Assembly (NCBI RefSeq): GCF_019038415.1
Contig: NZ_JAFKRG010000049.1
Span: 1-64,000 of the forward strand
Source of the DNA: Synechococcus sp. CCY 9618
GTDB taxonomy: Bacteria > Cyanobacteriota > Cyanobacteriia > PCC-6307 > Cyanobiaceae
Reading direction: 5' to 3'
DNA: 64,000 bases
The notes under the pieces are model-generated. The model had not been told where the DNA came from and made no database searches. It saw nothing but the letters and a program-made list of their open reading frames with translations. Position numbers and translations under genes: made by a program. Shown piece after piece: positions 34,180 to 43,205 of the stretch (the stretch's first letter is position 1; each line of letters starts with the position of its first letter).

Positions 34180-35931
34180 GTGGTCGCCGACCCCCCACGC
34201 CAGCGGAGCACCGGCCTCCGGGGCGCCGCGCTGCTCAACGATCCCCTGCTGAACAAGGGCACCGCCTTCAGCCGGGCGGAGCGCCAGGCCCTGGGGCTGG
34301 AGGCCCTGCTGCCCTGGCAGGTGGAAACGATCGAGGCCCAGGTGGAGCGCTGCTGGCAGGCCTTCGGGGCCATGGGCAGCGATCTGGAGCGCTACGCCTA
34401 CCTGCAGACCCTGCGGGAGCGGAACGTCACCCTCTTCCACCGCGTCCTTGCAGGCCACATCGAGGCCGTGATGCCGGTCGTCTACACCCCCACGGTGGGG
34501 CTGGCGATCCAGAGCTTCAGCCACACCTACCGCAGCCCCAGCCAGGGGATCTACCTGGCTGCCCCCCAGCAACACCAGCTCGAGGAGCTGCTCGCCCAGG
34601 CCTGCGCTGCCAGCGGCGGCGGGCCGCCCCAGCTGCTGCTGGTCACCGACGCCCAGGGCATCCTCGGCATCGGTGACCAGGGGGTGGGCGGCATCCAGAT
34701 CTGCCAGGGCAAGCTGGCCGTCTACACCCTCTGCGCCGGCCTCGATCCGGCCCGGGGCCTGCCGGTGATGCTCGATGTGGGCACCGACCGGAGCGAACTC
34801 CTGGCCGACCCCTGCTACCCCGGCCTGCGCCAGCCGCGGCTGCAGGGGGAGGCCTACACCGCCTTCCTCGATCGCTTCATCGATGCCGTGGAGCGGGTCT
34901 GCCCCGGCGCCCTGGTGCACTGGGAGGACTTCGGCGCCGCCCATGCCCGCCCCGTGCTGGAGGCCTACCGCCAGCGGGTGCCCAGCTTCAACGACGACAT
35001 CCAGGGCACCAGCGGCGTGGCCGCCGCCGCGATCCTGGCCGGCCTGCGGGGCCTGGGCCAGCGGCTGGTCGACCAGCGGATCGTGATCTTCGGGGCCGGC
35101 AGCGCCGGCTGCGGCATCGCCGAACGGCTCTGGCGCCTGCTGCAGCGCCAGGGGCTCAGCGCCGCCGCGGCCGCCGATCGCCTCTGGCTGATCGACCGAG
35201 ACGGGCTGCTCCACAGCGGCAGCCCTGGCATGGGCGAGGGCGCCCGCCCCTTCGCAAAATCGGCTGAGGTGTTGCGCGAGCACTTCGGCACACCAACGGC
35301 CCCCAGCGGCGCAGGCTTCGGCCTCCAGGCGGTGATCGAAGCCGTGCAGCCCGGGGTGCTGATCGGCACCTCCACCGCCGCCGGGGCCTTCGACCAGGCG
35401 GTGGTGGAGGCCCTCTGCCGGGGCTGCGAGCGGCCGATCGTGCTGCCCCTCTCCAACCCCACCCGCCTGGCGGAGATCACCCCCGCCAACCTGCTGCTTT
35501 GGAGCCACGGCCGAGCCCTGGTGGCCACCGGCAGTCCCTTCGGCCCGGTGGCCAGCGCCGACCCCGAAGGCCGGCCCCGCGAACGGGTGATCGGCCAGTG
35601 CAACAACTGCTTCGTGTTCCCCGGCCTGGGCTACGGCGCCGTGGCGGTGGGGGCCACCGAGGTGAGCGAGGCCATGATCGATGCCAGCATCGAGGCCCTG
35701 GCGCGGGTGATCCCGGCCGCCGCCGACCCCGACGCCCCGCTGATGCCGCCCCTGGCCGCCGTTCAGGAGGTGTCGCGCGCCGTGGCCGAGGCGGTGGCGC
35801 TGGCGGCGGTGGCCGAGGGGCTGGCCCGGCTGGCCGCCACACCCGAGCAGGCCCTGGAGCGGCTGGAGGCCTGCCGCTGGAGCCCCGAGTACCCGGCACT
35901 GCAGGCCGCCACCCCAGCTTCAGCCGACTGA
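34180..35931 (+). CDS. NAD(P)-dependent malic enzyme
   Basis: Protein of 583 residues, oxidatively decarboxylating malate to pyruvate. It is of the large SfcA/eukaryote-like type. PVVYTPTVGLAIQSFS is the malate-binding start, with further motifs TDAQGILGIGDQGVGG and VHWEDFGAAHA. SFNDDIQGTSGVAAAAILAGLR supplies the metal and Lys/Asp region, and IVIFGAGSAGCGIAE the NAD-binding loop. The start is GTG 34180 with CAGGAG eleven bases before. It lies just past the cassette array on the same strand. Pyruvate from this reaction could feed the nifJ-encoded oxidoreductase. Confidence 0.93.
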   Translation: MVADPPRQRSTGLRGAALLNDPLLNKGTAFSRAERQALGLEALLPWQVETIEAQVERCWQAFGAMGSDLERYAYLQTLRERNVTLFHRVLAGHIEAVMPVVYTPTVGLAIQSFSHTYRSPSQGIYLAAPQQHQLEELLAQACAASGGGPPQLLLVTDAQGILGIGDQGVGGIQICQGKLAVYTLCAGLDPARGLPVMLDVGTDRSELLADPCYPGLRQPRLQGEAYTAFLDRFIDAVERVCPGALVHWEDFGAAHARPVLEAYRQRVPSFNDDIQGTSGVAAAAILAGLRGLGQRLVDQRIVIFGAGSAGCGIAERLWRLLQRQGLSAAAAADRLWLIDRDGLLHSGSPGMGEGARPFAKSAEVLREHFGTPTAPSGAGFGLQAVIEAVQPGVLIGTSTAAGAFDQAVVEALCRGCERPIVLPLSNPTRLAEITPANLLLWSHGRALVATGSPFGPVASADPEGRPRERVIGQCNNCFVFPGLGYGAVAVGATEVSEAMIDASIEALARVIPAAADPDAPLMPPLAAVQEVSRAVAEAVALAAVAEGLARLAATPEQALERLEACRWSPEYPALQAATPASAD

Positions 35932-35935
35932 CCCC

Positions 35936-37282
35936 ATGGGCCGTCATCAGCCAACGCCAGTCCTGCGCTCCCAGCCGATCGCGGCCCGTCTGGGCTGGCT
36001 GGTGGCCGGCGCGGCCTTCCTGTACATCCTCTTTTCTCTGGTCGTCTACGCCGTTCCGTCTCTGGGCGAGTGGCAGGGGCTGGCCTTTGCTCCGATCAGG
36101 CCCCTTGGCATGCTCCAGCCCCCCTTCGCGGACCTGGCCATGCTCACCCACAGCGCCGGCTGCGAAGCCAGCCTGGGCGATCTCTACGACGGGCGGGTGA
36201 ACTGCGATCCCTACGGCCGTCTGTTCACCTATCCGGCGATGGCCCTCTGGATGTTCCAGGTCCTCGGCCTCTCGGCCGCCAGCCTGGGGTGGGTGGGCGT
36301 GGCGCTCGGAACGGCAGTGGCCCTGATCACCGGAGCCTTCTTCTTCGCGCTGATTCCCTCTCCCGCCGTGGCAGGGCCTCTGCTCGCTCTGGCCTATCTG
36401 TCGCTGCCCTTCCAGCTGACCCTCGAACGGGCCAACAACGACCTGGTCGTCTACCTCCTCCTCGCCCTGCTCGCCCTGGCCCTGGCGGGCGGGCAGCGGC
36501 GCTCGGCAGCCGCTGCGGCCGCTCTGGGCTTTCTGGCGGTGGCCACAAAGGTGCTGCCCCTCTTCGGTATCGCCGCCACCCACCTGGTGCATCCGGGCGG
36601 TGGACCGATGGGGCTGTTGCGCCCGGGCAGAACGCTATGGGCCCTGCTGGGCGCCCTCGCCGGCCTGGGGCTGGTGCTCCCCTGGATCGGCCCGATCCTT
36701 CGCAATTCCCCCGGCCCCCCCGGCAACCTTCTCAGCCATGGTCTGATGGCTCACCAGGTCTGCTACGACCTGATGACCAGCCTGAACCTGAGCGGCACCC
36801 AGTCCCGGCTGCTGGCCTACGGCTGCCTGGGAACGAAGCTCCTCCTCCTGCTGACGGGCATCGTCGCGGCCGCCCGGCTGGGCCTGCCGCGAAGCCTGCG
36901 GGCCTTCATCGCCTCGGTGGCCAGCCCGGACCATTCACGGCTGATCGCCGTCACTGTCTGCCTGTTCACGGGCACCTGGGTGGGCACCTACCTGTTCACC
37001 CGCTCCTACGACTACACATTCATCTTCCTGCTGCCTGTCCTCGGGCTCACCGGTGCCCTGCTCTCCAGCGAACCCAGGGGCCCGAGCCGGCGCGGCTGGA
37101 TCGCCCTGGTGCTGGCGCCGATGCTGGCCATCTGGTTCCTCCCTTACCTGGCCATCAGTTTCAACCTGCCCCTGGACGTCCCTCTGGAACTGGTCAGGAA
37201 TGTCCTGCTGACCCCGCTGCTCGCCGGCGCCCTGCTGGTCAGCCTCAGCGGTTGCCGACCCTTCCGGCGGATCAGCGTCTGA
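35936..37282 (+). CDS. polytopic membrane protein, GT87/DUF2029-like
   Basis: Protein of 448 residues with about ten membrane helices. A first periplasmic loop contains GCEASLGDLYDGRVNCDPYGRLFTYPAMALW, followed by LTLERANNDLVVYLLLALLAL. An early acidic loop followed by YP and an ERANND-type motif are features of GT-C polyprenyl-phosphate mannosyltransferase-like proteins (DUF2029/GT87). The donor and acceptor are unknown. It starts four bases after the malic-enzyme stop. Assignment rests on topology and short motifs only. Confidence 0.55.
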   Translation: MGRHQPTPVLRSQPIAARLGWLVAGAAFLYILFSLVVYAVPSLGEWQGLAFAPIRPLGMLQPPFADLAMLTHSAGCEASLGDLYDGRVNCDPYGRLFTYPAMALWMFQVLGLSAASLGWVGVALGTAVALITGAFFFALIPSPAVAGPLLALAYLSLPFQLTLERANNDLVVYLLLALLALALAGGQRRSAAAAAALGFLAVATKVLPLFGIAATHLVHPGGGPMGLLRPGRTLWALLGALAGLGLVLPWIGPILRNSPGPPGNLLSHGLMAHQVCYDLMTSLNLSGTQSRLLAYGCLGTKLLLLLTGIVAAARLGLPRSLRAFIASVASPDHSRLIAVTVCLFTGTWVGTYLFTRSYDYTFIFLLPVLGLTGALLSSEPRGPSRRGWIALVLAPMLAIWFLPYLAISFNLPLDVPLELVRNVLLTPLLAGALLVSLSGCRPFRRISV

Positions 37283-37390
37283 CCCTCCGCGATCGCCATC
37301 AGGAGCCACCGGCATCAATAAGAGCTGTGTCACCGGCTCGCGCCGGCGCCGGCCCTCGGCCTAGCACCTTGGGCAACCACCCTCCGCGCG

Positions 37391-38950
37391 ATGGGCTTCT
37401 TCGTCCGGCTCACCGACGCCATCGCCGCCCGTCAGTCTCTGCTGGTCACCGGTCTCGACCCCAACCCGGAGATGCTGCAGGTCTGGGCGCACCGCCGCGG
37501 CATGGGGGGGCGGTCGTTCCTTTCCCAGGCGCGCCACTGGATCAAGGCGGTGGTGGAGGCCACCGCCGACCATGTCTGCGCCTACAAGCCCAGCCTGGGC
37601 TTCTACCAGGCCCTGGGTCCGGTCGGACTCGACCTGCTGCGGGAAGTGCGGGAGCTGGTGCCCCTGGAGATTCCCCTGATCATCGACGCCAAGCACGGGG
37701 ACCTGAACAGTTCCTCGGCCCTGGCCCACTACCTGTTCCGCGAACTCGGCGCCGACGGCGTCACCCTCTCGCCCCTGGCCGGCCAGGACATCGCCGCCCC
37801 CTTCCTGCTCTATCCGGAGAAGGCGGTGGTGATCACCTGCCACAGCTCCAATGCGGCCGCCAGGGTGCTCCAGCACCACCCCGACGAGAACGACCCCCTC
37901 TACCTCAGGATTGTGCGCGAGTGCCAGCTGTGGGCCACCCCCGACCAGCTGCTGCTGGAGGTGGGCACCAGCGACCCGGCGATCCTGGCCCGGGTGCGCC
38001 AGGAGGCCCCCGAACGCTTCCTGATCCTGCGCAGCCTCTGGGGCGAGGAGGACCGGCTCGATGCCCTGCTGGAGGCCGGCCTGAGCCCGGCAGCCGACGG
38101 CCTGCTGATGCCCCTGCCCCAGAACCTGCTGGTGGAGGACGACATCGCCACCCGCGCGGCCGCGCTGAAGCAGCGCATCAGCGAGCGGCGCGACCGCTGG
38201 CTGGAGCTGCGCGCCCGCGACCACAGCGATGTCTGCAGTCTCTGGCTGCCCCAGCGCCGGCTCGACAGTTCGGCTCCTTCCGGCAGCGATCCGGCCGGCG
38301 ATGGGGTGTCGGATCCGATGGACGAGCTGATCCTCGACCTGTTCGACATCGGCTGCCTGCTGTTCGGCGATTACGTGCAGGCCTCCGGGGCCGTCTTCAA
38401 CTACTACGTGGATCTGCGCCAGATCATCTCCGATCCCAACCTGTTCCACCGGGTGCTGCATGCCTACGCCGGCCAGCTGGGGGAGCTGGTCTTTGATCGC
38501 ATCGCCGGCATCCCCTACGGTTCCCTGCCCACCGCCACCGGGCTGTCGCTGCAGCTGCACAAGCCGCTGCTCTATCCCCGCAAGGAGGTGAAGGCCCACG
38601 GGGCACGGCGCCTGATCGAAGGCGACTTCGAGGAAGGCGACCGGGTGGTGGTGGTCGACGACATCCTGATCACAGGCGGCAGCGTGCTGGAGGGCATCGC
38701 CAAGCTGGAGAGCTCGGGCCTGGAGGTGGAGGACGTGGTGGTCTTCATCGACCACGGCGGCAAGGCCGACAGCAGCGCCTGCCAACGGCTCGCCCGCGGC
38801 GGCTACCGCTGCCACGCCGTGCTCGACATCGAGCGGATCACGGCGGTGCTGCACGCTGCGGGCCGACTCAGCGACGCCCAGGCCGCCACCCTCGGCCATG
38901 TGCCGCTGCAGCGGGAAGCCGGCGTCCGGGACCTGCTGGCCAGCTCGTAG
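37391..38950 (+). CDS. pyrFE: bifunctional orotidine-5'-phosphate decarboxylase/orotate phosphoribosyltransferase
   Basis: Protein of 519 residues that fuses the last two steps of UMP synthesis in the order PyrF-PyrE, a layout known from cyanobacteria. The decarboxylase half (type 2) has VTGLDPNP, YKPSLGFYQ and the catalytic IDAKHGDLN. After a linker (about residues 285-315), the phosphoribosyltransferase half has IPYGSLPTATGLS, KEVKAHGARRLIEG and the PRPP-binding VVVVDDILITGGS. ATG 37391 gives the expected N-terminus. Confidence 0.93.
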   Translation: MGFFVRLTDAIAARQSLLVTGLDPNPEMLQVWAHRRGMGGRSFLSQARHWIKAVVEATADHVCAYKPSLGFYQALGPVGLDLLREVRELVPLEIPLIIDAKHGDLNSSSALAHYLFRELGADGVTLSPLAGQDIAAPFLLYPEKAVVITCHSSNAAARVLQHHPDENDPLYLRIVRECQLWATPDQLLLEVGTSDPAILARVRQEAPERFLILRSLWGEEDRLDALLEAGLSPAADGLLMPLPQNLLVEDDIATRAAALKQRISERRDRWLELRARDHSDVCSLWLPQRRLDSSAPSGSDPAGDGVSDPMDELILDLFDIGCLLFGDYVQASGAVFNYYVDLRQIISDPNLFHRVLHAYAGQLGELVFDRIAGIPYGSLPTATGLSLQLHKPLLYPRKEVKAHGARRLIEGDFEEGDRVVVVDDILITGGSVLEGIAKLESSGLEVEDVVVFIDHGGKADSSACQRLARGGYRCHAVLDIERITAVLHAAGRLSDAQAATLGHVPLQREAGVRDLLASS

Positions 38951-38993
38951 AGTGGCATGGCGCCCCTGCAGTACCCGGGTGCCCCCTTCCGCC

Positions 38994-39215
38994 ATGCCCC
39001 AGGTCCAGGGTCAGCCCCCCACGATCGGCGAGCTTGAGGCGAAATATTCTCTGTACTGCAAGGCGATGCGGCTCCTGCTCAAGGAAGGCCGAACCATGGA
39101 GGAGATCCAGCGCACGGTCTGCTGGAGCCGGCTGGAGCAATTGCACATCTGCCTGCCCAGCCGGTATAAGTCGCCGGACTACCTCTACGCCGTGCTGAAG
39201 CGCGACCTGCGCTGA
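38994..39215 (+). CDS. small conserved cyanobacterial protein, unknown function
   Basis: Protein of 73 residues. The stretches KAMRLLLKEGRTMEEIQRTVCW and LEQLHICLPSRYKSPDYLY look like those of a short protein common in cyanobacteria; I know no function. It has helical character and basic residues but no membrane segment. Start ATG 38994 is chosen over a longer frame, which would overlap pyrFE. It lies 43 bases after pyrFE on the same strand. Confidence 0.7.
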   Translation: MPQVQGQPPTIGELEAKYSLYCKAMRLLLKEGRTMEEIQRTVCWSRLEQLHICLPSRYKSPDYLYAVLKRDLR

Positions 39216-39284
39216 TCCGCAGCACCGGTTCGAACCTGCCAGGATCAGCGCGCGCATCTGGTCGGTGGTCAGCCGGGCGATTCC

Positions 39285-42200
39285 TTGAAGTCGATCTCCG
39301 ACCCCTTCCTGCGCCGGCCGGTGCTGACCCTGGTGCTCAGCCTGCTGGTGCTGCTGGCCGGTCTGATCAGCCTCCCCGGCCTCAAGATCGAGAACCTGCC
39401 GCCGATCGCCCCGGGACGGGTCACGGTCAGCGCCAACTACCCGGGGGCCAGCCCCGAAGTGGTCGAACAGGGGGTCACCACCCTGCTGGAGAAGCAGTTC
39501 AACGGCCTGGAGCGCCTGGATTCGATCCGCTCCACCAGTTCCGCCAACGGCAGCAGCATCTCGCTCAGCTTCGAGGGGGGCAACCCCGAGCTCAACCAGA
39601 TCAACACCCAGAACGAGGCGGCGGTGGTGAGCAACCAGCTGCCGGCCCAGGTGGCCCGGTTCGGCGTCCAGGTGCGGCGCACCTCCGACGACCTGCTGAT
39701 GGTGCTGAGCTTCAGTGCCAACCGGGATCGCTACGACGCCACCTTCCTGAGCGGCTGGGTGGATCAGGTGATGCGCGACCGGCTGCAGCGGGTGCCCGGC
39801 GTGGGAGAGGTGCGCCTGTTCGGCGGCAGTTCCCTGGCCTTCCGGCTCTGGCTCGATCCGGTGCGTCTGGAACGGCGGAACCTCACCATCAGCGAGGTGC
39901 GTGACGCCCTCGAGGAGCAGAACGTGCTGGCCGCCCTGGGCCAGGCCGGGGTGGCACCCTCCCCTGACGATCAGCTGGTCACCCTGCCCCTGCGGATGGA
40001 GGGGCGTCTGCGCACCCCCCGGGAGTTCGAGGATCTGGTGGTCGACCGCAGCGCCAACGGCGGTGTCACCCTGCTCCGGGACGTGGGCCGGGTGAGCCTG
40101 GGCAGCGAGAACTACGAATCGATCGCCACCGACCTGAACGGCAAGACCGCCGTGGCCGTGGGCATCTTCCAGCGCGACGGCAGCAATGCCCTGGAGGTCA
40201 GCCAGGGCATCAACGACGCCCTCGACGAACTCGGGCCCCGGTTCCCACCGGGAGTCGATCTGCAGGTGATCGTCGACGAGGCCGCCACGATCCGCACCAG
40301 CATCGACCGCACGACGGCCAGCCTGCGGGATGCGGTGCTGCTGGTGTTTCTGGTGCTCCTGCTGGGGCTGGGCAACAGCCGGCTGGCCCTGATCAGCGCC
40401 GCGGCGGTGCCGGTGGCCCTGATCGGTTCCCTCACCGTGCTGCGGCTCAGCGGCGACTCGATCAACACCCTGACCCTCTTCGGCATGGTGCTGGCCAGTG
40501 GTCTGGTGGTGGATGACGCCATCGTGGTGAGTGAGGACATCGGCCGACGCCTCGAAAACGGCCGTCCTCCCCTCCAGGCCGCCCGTGAAGCCATGGCGGA
40601 ACTGGGGGGAGCCGTGATCGCCACCTCCCTGGTGCTGGTGGTGGTGTTCCTGCCGGTCCTCACCCTCCAGGGCAGCCTGGGCCGCCTCTATGCGCCGATC
40701 GCCCTGACCATCGGCGGCACCATCATCTTCTCCACCTTCAACGCCCTCACCTTCACGCCGGTGGCCGCCAGCCGGCTGCTGCACGGGGAGCGCCGGGAGC
40801 CGGCCTGGCTGCTGCGCTGGATCGATCCCCCCCGCCGGGCCCTCGAGAGACTGGAAGGTCCCTACGACCGGCTGCTCACCCGCGTGCTCGCCTGGCGCCG
40901 TCGGGTGGTGGTGGTGCTGCTGATCGGCCTGCTGCTCACCGGCCTGGCCTTCCAGCAGCGCCCCAAGGCCTTCATCCCCCAGGAGGACGGCGGCCAGCTG
41001 CGGGGGGTGGTGCTGCTCAAGGACGGCATCGCCCTGCCCCGCACCCAGCAGGTGATGGAGGAGGTGCGGGCGGTGGTGGCCGAGGAACCCCTGATGCGCT
41101 TCGGCAACTTCTACGCCGGTCGCTCCTTCGGCGACAGCTCCCCCAACAAGGGGATCTTCTTCCTGCGGCTGAAGCCCATCGAGCAGCGCAGCGGTCCCGA
41201 CCAGAGCGCCGCCGCGGTGGCCGAACGGCTCAACCGCAGCTTCCGTCAGCGGATCAACGACGCCACCGTGATCGTCAGCGAATCCCCCACGGTGCGGGGC
41301 TTCAGCAGCGAAAGCGGCCTGGAGCTCGACCTGCTCGACACCAGCGGCGGCCGCCTCAGCCTGGGGGAATTCCAGCAGGAAGCCGACGACTTCATCTCCG
41401 CCGCCCGCGACACCGGCGCCTTCGATCAGGTGGGCACCCGCTTCAGCGCCGACGCGCCCCTGCTGCGCCTGATCCCGGACCGGCTGCGCATGGCCTCCCT
41501 CGGCGTCGACCTCGACGAGCTGGTGAGCGTGCTGGGCGCCAGCTTCGGCAGCGACTACGTCAACGACAGCTTCGAAGGGGACCAGGTGCGCAAGGTGATC
41601 GTGCAGCTGGATGGCGGCTCCCGCCGGGATGCCGCCGATGTGCTGGCCCTGCAGGTTCGCGACCGGAACGACCAGCTGATTCCCCTCGCCCAGCTGGTGC
41701 AGCTGGAGGAGGCGACAGGACCCACCACCATCAATCACACCCGTCTGGTGCGATCGATCAGCATCCGGGCCCAGCCCGCAGCGGGTATCAGCAGCGGCCA
41801 GGCCATCGCCCTGCTGGAGCAGCTGCAGCGCGACCGGGAGACCACCGCCACGGAACTCGAATGGGCCGGCCTGGCCCGGGAGGAGGCCCGGGCGGGCGGC
41901 GGCAACCTGCGGGTGTTCGCCCTGGCCGTGGTGGTGATGTTCCTGGTGCTCGCCGGCCTCTACGAGAACTTCGCCGATCCCTTCATCATCCTGATGACCG
42001 TGCCCATGGGTGTGCTCGGCGGCGTGCTCGGGCTGGCGCTCCGGGGTCTGCCCCTGGATGTCTACGGCCAGATGGGCCTGCTGGTGCTGGTGAGCCTGGC
42101 GGCCAAGAACGCGATCCTGATCGTCGAATTCGCCAACCAGCGCCTCGACGAAGGCATTCCCCTCGACGAGGCCGTACACGGCGCGGCCGTCGCCCGTCTG

Positions 42201-42425
42201 CGGCCCATCCTGCTCACGGCCTTCTCCTCCCTGGCGGGCTTCGTGCCCCTGGTCTTCGCCAGTGGGGCCGGGGCCGCCAGCCGCACCAGCATCGGCACGG
42301 TGGTGTTCTTCGGCCTGCTGGTGGCCACGGGCCTCACCGTGTTCCTGGTTCCCTCTCTCTACCGGATCGTCAAGGGATGGGAGCTGAGCCTGGGGGCCGG
42401 CCGGCATCAGGGCCAGGAGGCCTGA
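39285..42425 (+). CDS. RND family efflux transporter (HAE1/AcrB-like)
   Basis: Protein of 1046 residues with the twelve-helix, two-large-loop layout of hydrophobe/amphiphile exporters in the inner membrane. SDPFLRRPVLTLVLSLLVLLAG is helix 1. The helix-4 proton relay DDAIVVSEDIGRRLE has the paired Asp, and LLVLVSLAAKNAILIVEFANQRLDEG holds the helix-10 Lys. The start is TTG 39285, fixed by the family N-terminus. The partner membrane-fusion protein and outer-membrane channel are not adjacent, so it must use partners encoded elsewhere. Confidence 0.9.
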   Translation: MKSISDPFLRRPVLTLVLSLLVLLAGLISLPGLKIENLPPIAPGRVTVSANYPGASPEVVEQGVTTLLEKQFNGLERLDSIRSTSSANGSSISLSFEGGNPELNQINTQNEAAVVSNQLPAQVARFGVQVRRTSDDLLMVLSFSANRDRYDATFLSGWVDQVMRDRLQRVPGVGEVRLFGGSSLAFRLWLDPVRLERRNLTISEVRDALEEQNVLAALGQAGVAPSPDDQLVTLPLRMEGRLRTPREFEDLVVDRSANGGVTLLRDVGRVSLGSENYESIATDLNGKTAVAVGIFQRDGSNALEVSQGINDALDELGPRFPPGVDLQVIVDEAATIRTSIDRTTASLRDAVLLVFLVLLLGLGNSRLALISAAAVPVALIGSLTVLRLSGDSINTLTLFGMVLASGLVVDDAIVVSEDIGRRLENGRPPLQAAREAMAELGGAVIATSLVLVVVFLPVLTLQGSLGRLYAPIALTIGGTIIFSTFNALTFTPVAASRLLHGERREPAWLLRWIDPPRRALERLEGPYDRLLTRVLAWRRRVVVVLLIGLLLTGLAFQQRPKAFIPQEDGGQLRGVVLLKDGIALPRTQQVMEEVRAVVAEEPLMRFGNFYAGRSFGDSSPNKGIFFLRLKPIEQRSGPDQSAAAVAERLNRSFRQRINDATVIVSESPTVRGFSSESGLELDLLDTSGGRLSLGEFQQEADDFISAARDTGAFDQVGTRFSADAPLLRLIPDRLRMASLGVDLDELVSVLGASFGSDYVNDSFEGDQVRKVIVQLDGGSRRDAADVLALQVRDRNDQLIPLAQLVQLEEATGPTTINHTRLVRSISIRAQPAAGISSGQAIALLEQLQRDRETTATELEWAGLAREEARAGGGNLRVFALAVVVMFLVLAGLYENFADPFIILMTVPMGVLGGVLGLALRGLPLDVYGQMGLLVLVSLAAKNAILIVEFANQRLDEGIPLDEAVHGAAVARLRPILLTAFSSLAGFVPLVFASGAGAASRTSIGTVVFFGLLVATGLTVFLVPSLYRIVKGWELSLGAGRHQGQEA

Positions 42426-42518
42426 CGCGGCGGATCCGACGCAGACCCGGTCCATGGGTTCCGGCAGCGGCCGTTTCCCCTGGAAAATGGACCAGGCACC
42501 TCTTGCAGGACGCCGATC

Positions 42519-43205
42519 GTGACCACTTCCCGCCGCTGGCCCGACCGCTGGAGCGCCGGCCAGGCCCTGGCCCTTCGGCTGCTGGACTGGCAGGGAAGGG
42601 GTGCGGACGCCACCCTGGTGGCCCTGCCCCGGGGAGGAGTGCCCGTGGCGGCGGCCATCGCCGAACGGCTGCATCTGCCGCTGGTCACCTGGGCCGTGCG
42701 CAAGCTCGCCCATCCCTGGGCGCCGGAGGTGGCCATCGGTGCCGTCGCCCCGGGCGGCGTGGTGCTGTGGGCCCACGACCGGCTCGACTCCCAGCACAGG
42801 GCCGATCCCAGCCTGCGGGAGGAGCTGGCGCGGGAACAGCGGCTGGAACTGGAGCGCCGCCGGCGGCGTTTCGGCGATCCGTCCCCCGAAACCCTGAAGG
42901 GGCGCCATCTGATCGTGGTCGATGACGGCATCGCCACCGGCATGACCACCCGGGCCGCCCTCCGCTCCCTGAGTCTGACGGCGCCGGCCTCCCTCACCCT
43001 GGCGGTGCCGGTGGCCGAACACAGCCTGCTGCCCGCGCTCGCACGGTTGGTGGAGCGGCTCGAGGTGCTGCGGGCCGTGCTGCAGCTGCGCTCGGTCGGT
43101 GAGTGGTATGAACGATTCGACCAGATCAGCGACGAGGCGGTGCTGCGGCTGCTGGACGAGGCGCGCCGCCGGGCCGTCCTGCCCGGCACCGGGGATCGGG
43201 GCTAG
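42519..43205 (+). CDS. phosphoribosyltransferase-domain protein
   Basis: Protein of 228 residues. VALPRGGVPVAAAIAERL and the PRPP-binding loop LIVVDDGIATGMTTRAAL define a type-I phosphoribosyltransferase-like fold, as in free-standing family members near alpha/beta-hydrolase or universal-stress genes; no such fusion is present. The substrate is unknown. The start is GTG 42519. Its TAG stop lies in the CTAG that bounds the composite transposon downstream, so the coding sequence is complete. Confidence 0.82.
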   Translation: MTTSRRWPDRWSAGQALALRLLDWQGRGADATLVALPRGGVPVAAAIAERLHLPLVTWAVRKLAHPWAPEVAIGAVAPGGVVLWAHDRLDSQHRADPSLREELAREQRLELERRRRRFGDPSPETLKGRHLIVVDDGIATGMTTRAALRSLSLTAPASLTLAVPVAEHSLLPALARLVERLEVLRAVLQLRSVGEWYERFDQISDEAVLRLLDEARRRAVLPGTGDRG

